From contig JAOTOM010003935.1 in NCBI GenBank assembly GCA_034440615.1, forward strand, positions 124,001-188,000: a DNA stretch of 64,000 bases, in the 5' to 3' direction. The DNA is from Ashinkailepas kermadecensis. Lineage: Eukaryota; Arthropoda; Thecostraca; Neolepadidae. The stretch's first letter is position 1. Every line of letters begins with the position of its first letter. The position numbers and the translations under genes are program-made. Positions 11,046 to 21,917 of the stretch are shown piece after piece. The notes under the pieces were generated by a model. That model saw only the letters and a list, made by a program, of their open reading frames with translations, made no database searches and was not told the DNA's origin.

Positions 11046-11935
11046 GACATCAGCAACAGGATATAGTGACCGGGGCATTAGGATATAGTGACAGTGGCTG
11101 TAGGGACCGCGGCATTAGGATATAGTGACCGTGGCATTAGGATATAGTAACCGTGGCACCAGGGTATAGTGACCGTGGCATCAGGATATAGTGACAGTGG
11201 CTGTAGGGACCGTGGCATTAGGATATAGTGACCGTGGCATTAGGATATAGTAACCGTGGCACCAGGGTATAGTGACCGTGGCATCAGGATATAGTGACAG
11301 TGACATCAGGCTACAGTGACCGTGGCATTATGATACAGTGACAGTGGCATGCGGGCATAGTGACAGTAGAATCAGGACATAGTGACAGTGGCATCAGGCT
11401 ATAGTGGCAGTGGCATGCGGGTATAGAGACAGTAGAATCAGGATATAGTGACAGTGGCATGAGGATATAGTGGCAGTGGCATCAGGATATAGTGACCGTG
11501 GCATGAAGATGTACTGACCGTGGCATCAGGCTACATTGACAGTGGCACCAGGGTATAATGGCAGCGGCATGAGGATATAGTGGCAGTGGCATCAGGACAT
11601 AGTGACAGTGGCATCGGGATATAGTGACAGTGGTATCAGGCTACAGTTGGTTATTTGGGCTTTAGGGCGCATCGACTGCATTGGTCATTTAGCGCCCATG
11701 TATCAGGCTACAGTGACAGTGGCAGTGGCACCCGGGTGTAGTGGCAGTGGCATGAGGATATAGTGACCGTGGCATGAAGATGTACTGACCGTGGCATCAG
11801 GCTGCAGTAAGAGTGACATGAGGATATAGTGGCAGTGACATGAGGATATAGTGACATTGACATCGGGCTATGGTGCATGCCATCAGGATATAGTGGCAGT
11901 GGTATCAGGCTACAGTGACAGTGGCACCGGGCCGG
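11046..11935. repeat. 21-22 bp minisatellite (ATAGTGACAGTGGCATCAGG type)
   Basis: About 40 diverged units of the type GGATATAGTGACCGTGGCAT. Higher-order blocks recur, such as the GGCTGTAGGGACCG segment. A LINE tail interrupts it at 11649-11700. In Sbf intron 2. Confidence 0.9.
11649..11700 (-). mobile_element. LINE 3'-tail insertion inside a minisatellite
   Basis: Minus strand GGGCGCTAAATGACCAATGC then AGTCGATGCGCCCTAAAGCC and CAAATAACC. It interrupts the 21-22 bp repeat array. TATCAGGCTACAGT occurs on both sides but is also a repeat unit, so the duplication is ambiguous. Confidence 0.8.
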
Positions 11936-12157
11936 AACTACATGTTAGTCGTGTCTATCGCTGCTGACGTCTTCACTTTTTGGGGATCCCATTACCTCCC
12001 ACGCTCCCGCCTCAGCTACCTAACTTTGGCCCCCTCCAAATGTTCCACATATGGAACATGGTTGTCTATTCCAAAGCTCGGGAGCGTCCCCCCGAATAGA
12101 TTGTTCAAGTAGTCGGTACTCATCCGCCGAGTCGCTCACTTCACACAGCCATACTGT

Positions 12158-12238
12158 GATCCCATCAGTTTGAACGTGATCTCCTCAGTTTGAACGTGAT
12201 CCCCTTAGTATGAATGTGATCCCTCTGAGTCTGAACGT
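12158..12238. repeat. 20-bp tandem repeat, four copies
   Basis: GTGATCCCATCAGTTTGAAC and three variants in tandem, ending about 215 bp before the Transib left end. Confidence 0.8.
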
Positions 12239-12453
12239 TTGACACCACTCAGGCGGAGCAGACTGGAAGCGACGGCGCGGACGCTCACCATTCGGCGGCC
12301 GACTGAGGCGCGGGCGCTAGTGGCGCTGGGGCGGGGGGGGGGGGGGCGTGTTGCGGCCGGCACAGCTGTCCCATCAGAACATCACCACCACGGCCGGCAG
12401 TCGACACCCAGAGTTTGGATGTCGGATGGCGACCAGCCGCCAGCCGGCCACCG

Positions 12454-12490
12454 CACAGTGTGATATATCGAGGGAAAACTGGCCAGAAAT
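12454..12490 (+). repeat. Left terminal inverted repeat of Transib element
   Basis: 37 bp starting with the heptamer CACAGTG at 12454-12460 and pairing with the reverse complement of 16040-16074. A 2-bp length difference falls in the ATATCGA/AACTCG segment. The flank 12449-12453 (CACCG) is the target duplication. Confidence 0.9.
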
Positions 12491-13115
12491 CATTGCGGAC
12501 AAAGTATGCTAGTTACAAGGGCGATTTTGGTCTCAATCAAAACAGCTTCAAATTTAGAACATATGGAGGACCTCTATTGCCTTAAAGATTGCCTAACCCA
12601 GGAATGTCAGGTCATACCTGCTAGAGGGAAGGGAGCATTCCGCTCCCCTCATTTTGCTTCCTCGAAATATATCGGGGACCAATTGAGGTAGACAGCTGAA
12701 ATTGTACACACACCTACATGAGTACCTGGTATACCTTGTTTTAAAAGATCGACGTCCGGCCATGCATGGCAGCGATAAATTATTCGTGAAATGGGGTGGA
12801 ATGTACCACTTTTTAACACTCAATCGACATCCTTCTCCAAGAAGTATCAACATCCTGCTCCTTGATGCATGCTTATGAAGTCTTTGGTGTCTCCTTTCCA
12901 ACAGTACCTCGTTTATAAGTAGCGTGTGCATGCTCTCGATAAGGAATGGTGATAGACGAACATTTCACAAGCAGTTCCAGGTAAAGGCATTACTTGTGTG
13001 ATATGGCATACAATACCAGTTTATACCATAGTTATTATTCTCCATATCCCGAATATAGCCCTTCTTAACTGATGCATCTCAAGACAAATGATAAAGGTAC
13101 AGTCATAAGTACCTG

Positions 13116-13249
13116 TTGGTTCGTTGGTTATTGGTTTTTACGACACATCGACCGTTGAGTCATATAGCGTCGCCAATCTCTCACGCCGATTGGTCGCGGG
13201 CGAAGAGTAGCGACAGGTGAGATTCGAACCCACAATCTTTCGATTGCGA
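13116..13249 (-). mobile_element. tRNA-derived SINE inserted in the Transib element (5'-truncated)
   Basis: On the minus strand it starts in the tRNA anticodon arm (ATCGCAATCGAAAGATTG), passes box B and the body, and ends in the CGTAAAAACCAATAACC tail. A perfect 13-bp target duplication TCATAAGTACCTG flanks it (13103-13115 and 13250-13262), showing insertion by target-primed reverse transcription after the Transib had landed. Confidence 0.92.
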
Positions 13250-13616
13250 TCATAAGTACCTGCACCATTGGCTCAAATTTGAGTGAAATACATCAAAAAC
13301 ATTTTAAATGACACCACCTCCATGGAAAATTTCGACATCCTACCGTGCTCGTTTCGACATCTCACACCTAACGAAAAACCATTATTTTAACCCTGATGCA
13401 TGGTGACATCATAATGACGTCATAGGCGAAGTCTATGGGCGCTCATATATCGAATAATTATTAGCTAGCGTTTGCTATGCGAGCATTCTGCACTGTAAAA
13501 ATGATCCAATAATTGCTACGCAGAATAGATCCAAGATCTCCTTGTCCTAAGTGGCTGAAATTATGCCAAATTCCACAATAAATGATACGCATATAGAATA
13601 TGGGGCTCTGAAGAGT

Positions 13617-15134
13617 GAAGGCACGTCGAGCCGTGTTCCCGTCGTTGGACGTACCCGAACCACCCGCACGTGACTGATCCACGAAAAGACCCAGTCTCTC
13701 CCGGAACTGCCGCCGTAATTTCTCCTTCCTTTCTTTCACACATCTTGTTTTATTCGCCAGACACCGCCCACACTTTGACCTCCAGACGGTAAGATATGTG
13801 GAGAAGGCACCCAAAGCATCGAATCCAGGCATGCATAGTTGAGAGACCGAGCAGGCATGTACCCTCGCGGGCAGTTCGAGCCGCGGCAGCAGACAGGTCA
13901 ATCATCCTGACGAGGTGTGCACCCACAGATGGTGCATGCCATGCTGCTGCCGGTGTTGGTCAGAGCGTTCGCCACCTTGCCGTCAATCATGGTGAGTTGA
14001 AGATTGTACGCCACTCTGAGACTGGTGCCGTCTGTTGCGGTGACGCAAATCGGCCTCAGTAGACGTATCTCGGATTCAACACTGTCTCGTTCTTTCCGGC
14101 AGGCCTCTGCTGTCTCGCGCTTGTACTGGATCCGCAACGCCCGGCAGAAGCGAGTTGAAGACGGCGTTGGGTTGGTCAAGACGCAAGTGCCACCGACCGT
14201 CAGTTGCAAAGGCACTAGAGTGGCACATAACATATTTTGTTCTGCAACTTCATCGCCGTCTCCCATCTGTTTGTCTACAGATCGCCCTATGACCCCGTTA
14301 AATCCACATTTGACGTGAAGCACCGCCGAAGTGTAGGTGCTGGATGACGTTGACGGCTGGTCGGCAGGTGAAGCTGAGTCGGTACGGGCGACAGACGGCA
14401 GACATGCCACCAGCCGCTCCGTCGTGTAATCCAGAAGAGCCAGCAGAGTCACCTCAGCTAACGTCTCGGTAAATTGCATGCTGCTGGATGCCGGATAGCA
14501 CTCTACCTTGGCCTCATGCACCTGTTCATAGGCGGGCAGGATGTCTGTGTTTGCCGCATCCATTCGGCAGACCATACGGTAGCCGTGCACAGACAAGCCA
14601 GCCGACACACACATTGCCAGCACCCGGTCTCTTGAAACGCACTCGGGATGGCTCACTTTAGAGCTTCTGAGAGCCCGGCGAATCTTGCTGGACGGATTCG
14701 GTGATGCCCCCACCTGTCGCAGCACGAAAGTCACGTCCTACATGCCCTCAGCACGAGCACTTTGCCTGGCAGCCTCCACGAGCTGCAGATAACTGTGCGG
14801 TTGAACAACTTGAGGACGTCCCACGCTGAGAAATGGCGCTGAGCTGATCGCAGATTCTAGCTGGTCGCCCTCGCGTTCCCTCCACGGCCTCGTCATCAAG
14901 GCGGGTCTTGGCTTCATCATCACTCACGACGTGGTCACCACGCTTCAGGGACACGGAGAACACCTCGTCTCCCGAAAGATAAGTCGTAAACTGACTTCTG
15001 AATTTATCCTGGGCTCGCTTACACTTAACCGACTTTCCTTTTAAGTTCTTGGCGATCAAGTCGGTCACCTTTTTCGTGTCCACAATCGACGACTCACTCG
15101 GGAGATAGTCCTGAGGGACTTTCTCCATAGCCAA
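13617..15134 (-). pseudogene. Decayed Transib transposase with RAG1-core similarity
   Basis: The minus strand carries collinear fragments of a RAG1/Transib transposase in shifting frames. An N-terminal block (15134-14748, opening MEKVPQDYLPSESSIVDTK) is followed by a frameshift near 14810 and an in-frame TAG at 14738-14740. The core (14734-13898) contains CGFNGVIGRS, then VPLQLTVGGTCVLTNPTPSS, RFCRALRIQY, LTMIDGKVANAL and ACTICGCTP. A further frame gives GLSTMHAWIRCF (13849-13814), and another gives GGSGTSNDGNTARR (about 13659-13623). By comparison with RAG1, CGF(N)G is the first catalytic-Asp region, IDGK the second, and CTIC a zinc-binding pair. The first Asp reads Asn (AAC, 14297-14299). 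The C-terminal part with the catalytic Glu is not recognisable. Family assignment is from memory of motifs; the breaks are seen directly. Confidence 0.85.
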
Positions 15135-16039
15135 CTGAAAACTATAAGTAAATACATGAACATAATAGTTTCAACGCCCAAACGCTTTTACAGTGATTAA
15201 CAAGTCCACTAATTCCTCTCTGCTGACGCGCACCTCCATTTTTACTGTACGCAAAATCCAACCACACTGACACGAACCTTACAGGCTCCTTACAGGGTAC
15301 AGGTGTCACCTGTAAGGGTACAGGTGACCCTTACAGCTCACCTGCCATGGGAAACGCTCTATGTGACTTATCTCGACTCAGTCGCCTCGTCAGTTTGGGG
15401 AGATTTTTGTCACAGCGACTGCTAGATCAGGTTACCCGGTCAAAACACCCCACCAGCCGGCGCGTCGCGGCGGCCGGCAAGGGCTTCCCCGTGCCGCTCG
15501 GGCTGGCCACCGCACCGCACCGAGGCCTGTCGGGATACAATTGATCACTACCGGTGTTAGAGCAGCTAGGTGCAGCTGAAACTTGCAGTACATATAGTCA
15601 AAGGATCGCTGATTTCATTGGGGTTGGTCTCTGGTTGTGCGCTGTTGTGCGTTTTTTTTAACCTAGTTCAAACTTGGAGGTACTGAAAAGCTGAACGACT
15701 ATTGAAATTACCTATTGTTTGATACAAAATAGCAAATTGTGAATCATGCTATGCCTTTTTGAATTGCTGAACGCATTGATAATGTTTCCGGCTATCATTT
15801 CATATCTCACTTGCCCATGCTTTTAGAACGCATCTTACTTTTATCAGTCGTCAAACTCCGACAACATTTGTGTGTATGTGCATCGTTTTTTTCCGCACGT
15901 AATGTTGTCCAAGTTCATGGACTTGCTACTATATCAAATCTTGCGAAACATTTCATAAAAACTGTGACCTGATGCGCTTCAAGCATTTGCTGATGCAATG
16001 GCGCCACAAATATGGCATACAAAAATAGTCGAGAAATGC

Positions 16040-16074
16040 ATTTCTGGCCAGTTTTTCCGAGTTATCACACTGTG
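16040..16074 (-). repeat. Right terminal inverted repeat of Transib element
   Basis: 35 bp read on the minus strand from 16074, beginning CACAGTGTGATAACTCGG then AAAAACTGGCCAGAAAT. This is the 5' side relative to the transposase frame. The flank 16075-16079 (CACCG) repeats the left flank exactly. Confidence 0.9.
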
Positions 16075-16079
16075 CACCG

Positions 16080-17009
16080 GTGTGCTCCGGCGGCTGGTCT
16101 GACGGCGACCAGCCGCCAGCTGATGACGTGGCTGGTCAGGCCAAAGGAAACGCGCGCTGGCCGGTAGTCACGGCTGGCTAGACCGGAGGAAGCGAGCGCA
16201 TAGCCGGTGGTCACAACTGTGCGGAGCCTGATGTATCGCCCGCCCACTGTTGGAGATCCCCCGGGAGGGGCGGCGTGCAGATTAAGCATCTCGTGGATTT
16301 CGAACTCTAAATACGGCATTAAAAACCGTGGGTCCCGAAACCACTGCTGTGTGGGATGGGGTGGGGTTAGTGGGTGGGGTGGCTTCAGGACTATTAAGGT
16401 GTATTTGTTGAGCAACGTAAAGTTGATACTGTGACACTGTCTGATATGTCCAATGTGACGGGTGGGCAAGTCAAGACAGAGGACCGTCGGTACATCCTTT
16501 GAAACCCTTTCGCTTGTAGCCGAATCTTAAACGCTGCATGCACTGAACAGCACTGGCGAGCACTTGACAACCGCGTCATGTGCCGGCGTCCACACACCTG
16601 ACCCAACGGCATGACCCACAGCGTTCAGCTATAGCGCTACTGCGAGGTGCTCGAGCACCGTTTTGGGAAGCTCTACGGCCACGGCAGCGCATAAAACCAC
16701 TGGAGCCAAATGAGCACCAGCACACTGTCGTTAAGCCCCTCTGGCGGTCGGGCGGCTGCTGCGTCAGCTTCAAATGGCATACATTCTACAGATGAGCTGC
16801 GATTACGAGGTTCAGTGGAAGGCTCGCGCTTGGCAGCCCACACTGATGGACATTAATCCAGCCTTCAGGATCATTCGTACAACATGTCGGACGTAAAATT
16901 CAGGCACCGCGCAATATGAATCGCTATCCGGGATTGATCATCCACCCGCGCTCGGCCATGCGATAGCCTGTTGTATTCTGGCAAAATGATTCATCACCAA
17001 TGTCCTGGA
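16080..17009. other. Sbf intron 2, right flank of Transib
   Basis: Contains GGCGACCAGCCGCCAGC at 16104-16120, also present left of the element at 12428-12444. Nothing else recognised. Confidence 0.5.
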
Positions 17010-17165
17010 ATTCATTTTCCATAGAGTAGGGGATGGCATGCGAAGACGTCAAAACGCCTGATAACGTCAGAACAATGGGGCAATATGACATACATTTTTC
17101 GCATAGTAGAGGATAGGATGCGAAGACGTCAAAACATCTGATAAAGTACTAACAATTGGGCAATG
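17010..17165. repeat. ~85-bp tandem duplication
   Basis: CATAGAGTAGGGGATGGCAT then GCGAAGACGTCAAAACGCCT recurs as CATAGTAGAGGATAGGATGC then GAAGACGTCAAAACATCTGA. Two diverged copies. Confidence 0.75.
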
Positions 17166-17649
17166 ACGGTAAGAAGTGCGAGAAAAGATGATACTGGTAG
17201 ATAGAAACGCATCTGCCGGCAAGATTATGATGGCACAGATGCCAGGGATCGAGCATGTTGAAAAGTAAGTTACTACAATTGCACGTTCTGAAGTTGTATG
17301 GAAATCAATTCAGGAAGTAAAAACGCTGTCCAAAGTAGGTAAAAACAGGTTCTTGATAGGTGTCATTTTCCACATGAATTTTGGAATTCCAGAACAATGT
17401 CCATCACACTGATCATAGATAAGATACTGATGAATCTCACGGTTGGTATGCAAAATATCCTCGCCAATGCATGAGGACACAAGTGTGTAGGCGTCCACAT
17501 TTCCCAACAATGGTGAGCGATCTAATGCCATAAAACTCTACCTCGTCGTACGCTAGTGCAGTGAATATTTGTCAATGCAGTACGCACGTCTACATTTACA
17601 AATACGGATAGACTGCATGCCAAGTAGCCCGACACAGCAATTGGGCGCC

Positions 17650-18285
17650 CAGTGCCGTCAGACACGACAGTGATGCATGCGGACCGACACGACACTGGAT
17701 GACTGTACTGATCAGATCCATCGTCGGCGGACAGGCAGACACGACAGTGATGCATGCGGACCGACACGACACTGGATGACTGCACTCATCAGATCCATCG
17801 CCGGCGGACAGGTAGACACGACAGTGATGCATGCGGACCGACACGACACTGGATGACTGCACTCATCAGATCCATCGCCGGCGGACAGGCAGACACGACA
17901 GTGATGCATGCGGACCGACACGACACTGGATGACTGCACTCATCAGATCCATCGCCGGCGGACAGGCAGACACGACAGTGATGCATGCGGACCGACACGA
18001 CACTGGATGACTGCACTCATCAGATCCATCGCCGGCGGACAGGCAGACACGACAGTGATGCATGCGGACCGACATGACGCTGGATGACTGCACTCATCAG
18101 ATCCATCGCCGGCGGACAGGCAGCACGACGAGTGATGCATGCGGACCGACACGACACTGGATGACTGCACTCATCAGATCCATCGTCGGCGGACAGGCAG
18201 ACACGACAGTGATGCATGCGGACCGACACGACACTGGATGACTGCACTCATCAGATCCATCGCCGGCGGACAGGCAGAAACGACA
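17650..18285. repeat. 77-bp minisatellite, eight copies
   Basis: Unit GACACGACAGTGATGCATGC, GGACCGACACGACACTGGAT, GACTGCACTCATCAGATCCA, TCGCCGGCGGACAGGCA, repeated with exact 77-bp spacing and few differences. Open frames here are offset by exactly 77 bp and are artefacts. Confidence 0.95.
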
Positions 18286-18429
18286 GAAATACAGAACCAG
18301 AGAACGACGCAGGAACACGCCACAATACACCGACACGAAAACAGGACGGCTTGCGCAACGATAAGCACCATGCTGTGCCCAGCTTGCGCGGGATCCGAAT
18401 AATCTGCCTCCGGTGTAGTGCATATTATC

Positions 18430-18488
18430 AGTCTGGTTATCTGGGATTAAAGGACGCGTCAACTGCAATGGTCATATAGCGTCCATAT
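18430..18488 (-). mobile_element. LINE 3'-tail fragment
   Basis: Minus strand GGACGCTATATGACCATTGC then AGTTGACGCGTCCTTTAATC, a diverged copy of the LINE hairpin tail in which both arms changed together (GGACGC/GCGTCC still pair). Flanking duplication not clear. Confidence 0.7.
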
Positions 18489-18570
18489 ATGAATCCGGTC
18501 AACTCCTAAACTTATTGAACGTATAGAAGCTTGCTCTCCAAAATGGCGACTAGAACACTATCTCCCGCTT

Positions 18571-18646
18571 GGTTGGTTATTGGTTATTGGTTTTTACGAC
18601 ACATCGACCGTTGAGTCATATAGCGTCGCCAATCTCTCACGCCGAT
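18571..18646 (-). mobile_element. SINE, strongly 5'-truncated
   Basis: Only the 3' half of the body and the tail remain (minus strand AATCGGCGTGAGAGATTGG to CCAATAACC). The flanks TATCTCCCGCTT (18559-18570) and TATCTCCCACTT (18647-18658) form a 12-bp duplication with one mismatch. Confidence 0.85.
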
Positions 18647-18658
18647 TATCTCCCACTT

Positions 18659-19892
18659 GACTGAACAATTATGGAACATTACTTACTTCAGAATGGTCAC
18701 TCCAGACAGCTGGCATCAGCCTTAATGATTGACACCCGCACCGGACGGAAGAATCAGAACACCCCTCCCGTTTTTCGAAGATATCTCACAAACAAGATTC
18801 ACAAACAGTATATTAGAATGCAATTTGGTGACTTTGTTGCACATGGAATAGCGTACGGCATGCAAAGGATTTTGTTGCACCTTGTACAAGCGTCACGCAC
18901 CTTTCAACACGTCGGCAAGCATAAGAAATGAGGGAGTGCAAAGTCAAGCGACCGACCACCGGCTAGCCGCCACAAAGGCTCGCCGGAGCGGTGGTGAGCC
19001 GACCGGGACCGCCGCGGTCGGGTGTCTTCTGTTTAGGATGTCGTTCGGTTTATTGTGGATGGTAATGATCGTAAATATATGCTTTTTTCCAGTGAATTCG
19101 CTTCGATGACACTGGAATGCACCAGCCTTGGTCACCACCCACCTCGCGAGACTAGTCAATTACGCTCGTTGTTCGGTGGCATTACGTATCACTTATGTTG
19201 TGGAAAATCTGTGATATTTCCCATTTCTGGACTAATAGTGATAATTTTAAGACCGACAGCACATTTTTGTTTAGCAGCTGCGTCCCATTTCAGGCAAGGC
19301 ATGCATATTTCGACATTAGAAATGCAGCTTCTTAATTTTGTGCCCGTAGATATGATATGAGGAGGATATCAACTACGAAATCTGAAAATGTAATATAGTT
19401 GGCTTCATTTGATCCTGAAGGTATTGACCTGAAGTCTCGCATTTAGACTGCAGAAAGTTCACTGCAACATGAATCTCCTCTCCAAACGTTGTGCTTCTAG
19501 TTTCAGTAGTTTCGGAGGTCAAGGGGGTGGGGGTGGGGGTGGGGAGAATACATCCCCCTCACCTCTACGATTGAGTTCGCAGGCGACACTACTGTGCGCC
19601 TGCGAATTAAATCATGCACAACTACTTTAATTAAAACCACGGAGAACAGGCTTAACCTGTCCCGCCGATCACTGGACTTCGCAGTACTGAATCAATTTTG
19701 CTCTTCCTTGGCTGCACAATGTAACTTGTTCTCCAATCTACCTCGGGCTATGAAACCACAAGCCCCGTGCACCGACAGGACGAGGGGAGCATGGTGTGGC
19801 GCTCGCGACGGCCACAGGTGTACCGAATAGTCGGAGCGGCAGCCGCTGCGTCGGCAGACGTTCCACACGCTGCCGAGCACAGCACGGCAATA
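18659..19892. other. Sbf intron 2, no feature
   Basis: No recognised gene or element. A GGGTGGG run lies at 19523-19544. Confidence 0.5.
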
Positions 19893-20215
19893 TCGGCCGG
19901 CTGGTGGCACGCCGGGGACACCATGCACAGCCCACGTGACAGTTATTCGCCGGCTGGTGGCACGCCGGGGACACCACGCACAGCCCACGTGACAGTTATC
20001 GGCCGGCTGGTGGCACGCCGGGGACACCACGCACAGCCCACGTGACAGTTATCGGCCGGCTGGTGGCACGCCGGGGACACCACGCACAGCCCACGTGACA
20101 GTTATCGGCCGGCTGGTGGCACACCGGGGGACACCATGCACAGCCCACGTGACAGTTATCGGCCGGCTGGTGGCACGCTGGGGACACCACGCACAGCCCA
20201 CGTGACAGCTATGGG
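19893..20215. repeat. 53-bp minisatellite, about six copies
   Basis: CGGCCGGCTGGTGGCACGCC then GGGGACACCACGCACAGCCC and ACGTGACAGTTAT. Each unit carries a CACGTG E-box-like hexamer. Confidence 0.92.
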
Positions 20216-21024
20216 TCGTGCAGTGGCAGCCGGTGCGGCTGGTCTGCGTCAATGCCAGACCGACGCGGTGACGCCAGACCGGACGGTACTCGGATGTCGA
20301 CCGTACCGTTTGTTTTTCTTCAAAACAAGATGCAAACTGAACCACCCGGATAAAACCCGACGAGTCGAGACTTCTCGAACACCCAATCTAAGCGGTTACT
20401 GGAAGGCTTCAGCATTACTGTGAAACAATCAACCGTCGGATATAAACAGTCTTACAAAATATCGAAACAATTAAATTAGGGTTTGAAGAAAAAAGTAAAT
20501 TTAAAATGCCCGCACACAGACCACGACGAAGGTGACAATCGAGGTAGGCAGAGCAATTGATGAACATGCTCCCAAACTCTGGTAAGACGCACAAATAATT
20601 GTTTACGAAGCAAAGCAACACTTTTTTTCTTGTGAATCGCGTACATACTCTAATTTCAAATAATCATGCTTTTCGGTCTATTTTTCATGTTGCCTTTGCA
20701 TCAGGCCAGGATACAGTTGGTGTTCTCCGTGATGTGTCACCAAATGGCGCTAAACGTAACAAAAGTCAGATATTTTGGCGAACGGCGATCCACCGCAGCT
20801 CCCTACCATCCCCCTCCCCTCCCAGACAGGCCTCGAAGCTGGGGGGAACACGATAGCATGGGAGGGTGGCTGTAAGTGAAAGGTGGGGAGGGGGGGGGGT
20901 CGAAAAGGTGGACAAATGCCCACAGCCACCAACGAACTAACTCAGCCGTATCCATTGCTTAGTTTAGCTACAGAGAAGTATCTCAATGCCAACCGAGGAG
21001 CACGCGACCGCACCACATTTCACA
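20216..21024. other. Sbf intron 2, no feature
   Basis: No recognised feature. A G-run lies at 20883-20899. Confidence 0.5.
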
Positions 21025-21440
21025 GCACGGTCCTGGTGAGACTGGATATTGTCACGGCACCTCCTACCGCACGGGCTCAGCTTCTGCACAGGGAAGATAT
21101 AATAGACATCACGGTCCTGGTGAGACTGGATATTGTCACGGCACCTCCTACCGCACGGGCTCAGCTTCTGCACAGGGAAGATATAATAGACAGCACGGTC
21201 CTGGTGAGACTGGATATTGTCACGGCACCTCCTACCGCAAGGGCTCAGCTTCTGCACAGGGAAGATATAATAGACAGCACGGTCCTGGAGAGACTGGATA
21301 TTGTCACGGCACCTCCTACCACACGGGCTCAGCTTCTGCACAGGGAAGATATAATAGACATCACGGTCCCGGAGAGACTGGATATTGTCACGGCTTTTCC
21401 TGCGGCGGCACGGGCTCAGCTTCTGTACAGCAAGAGCTCA
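21025..21440. repeat. 84-bp minisatellite, five copies
   Basis: Unit CACGGTCCTGGTGAGACTGG, ATATTGTCACGGCACCTCCT, ACCGCACGGGCTCAGCTTCT, GCACAGGGAAGATATAATAG, ACAG. The length is a multiple of 3, so a 196-codon plus-strand frame stays open across it. It lies antisense inside Sbf intron 2 and I do not call it a gene. Confidence 0.93.
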
Positions 21441-21762
21441 ACTTCTGTACAGGCAAGGGAGACAAATAATTGAGCACACAAGGAACAAATACACACTGGT
21501 ATGGTGCACCTTGGACGCACAAGTGCAGTCAGCTTCTGTCCACCAAGTTGGCAGCAGATTTACGCCAGTCACTTGCATTCCAAAATGTCATGGTAAGCTC
21601 CACAATCTAACAATATGGCCCTCTCATAACGATCCCATATCCAGTGCGTAGGCAGAAACTCCACCCATGGGCGCAGATCACTGCAAACCATGAACACATC
21701 TGTGATTACACCGCATCTATATTTAGTGGAGCTACCCATATGTTTGTTAATATATTTTAAGC

Positions 21763-21769
<7 letters not shown>

Positions 21770-21808
<39 letters not shown>
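21770..21808. repeat. (TA)n microsatellite
   Basis: TA dinucleotide run in Sbf intron 2. Confidence 0.95.
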
Positions 21809-21811
<3 letters not shown>

Positions 21812-21917
21812 ACAAATCCAGTCTTTTGTTCACTGATGCTAATTCCAAAGCTCGCATGTCATTTTCCTAAGTCTCTGTGGACGCACAACAGTGTACATCA
21901 GTATATGGCGTCATTAA

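Larger units (their letters stand above)
12454..16074 (-). mobile_element. Transib-family (RAG1-like) DNA transposon, non-autonomous relic
   Basis: Both ends carry inverted repeats of about 35 bp. The left end begins CACAGTGTGATATATCGA. The right end, read on the minus strand, begins CACAGTGTGATAACTCGG. Both then share AAAACTGGCCAGAAAT. The five bases outside each end are identical (CACCG at 12449-12453 and 16075-16079). A 5-bp GC-rich target duplication and CAC-starting ends are the hallmark of Transib, the superfamily from which RAG1 and the V(D)J recombination signals derive. The heptamer here, CACAGTG, equals the consensus RSS heptamer. The interior holds a broken RAG1-core-like transposase (minus strand, 15134 to about 13617) and an antisense SINE inserted at 13116-13249. 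It sits in Sbf intron 2, on the same strand as the gene. Confidence 0.9.

Noticed and set aside
13898..14734. A functional host RAG1 gene
   Set aside because: It lies between Transib terminal repeats with a target duplication and has frameshifts, a stop and a changed catalytic residue.
17650..18285. CRISPR-like direct repeats
   Set aside because: Head-to-tail units with no distinct spacers in a eukaryotic intron; an ordinary minisatellite.
17596..18468. Family of 75-codon minus-strand genes
   Set aside because: Identical frames offset by exactly 77 bp, the repeat unit.
20883..21473. 196-codon plus-strand gene
   Set aside because: It spans the 84-bp minisatellite inside an Sbf intron with no homology; periodicity divisible by three explains the open frame.
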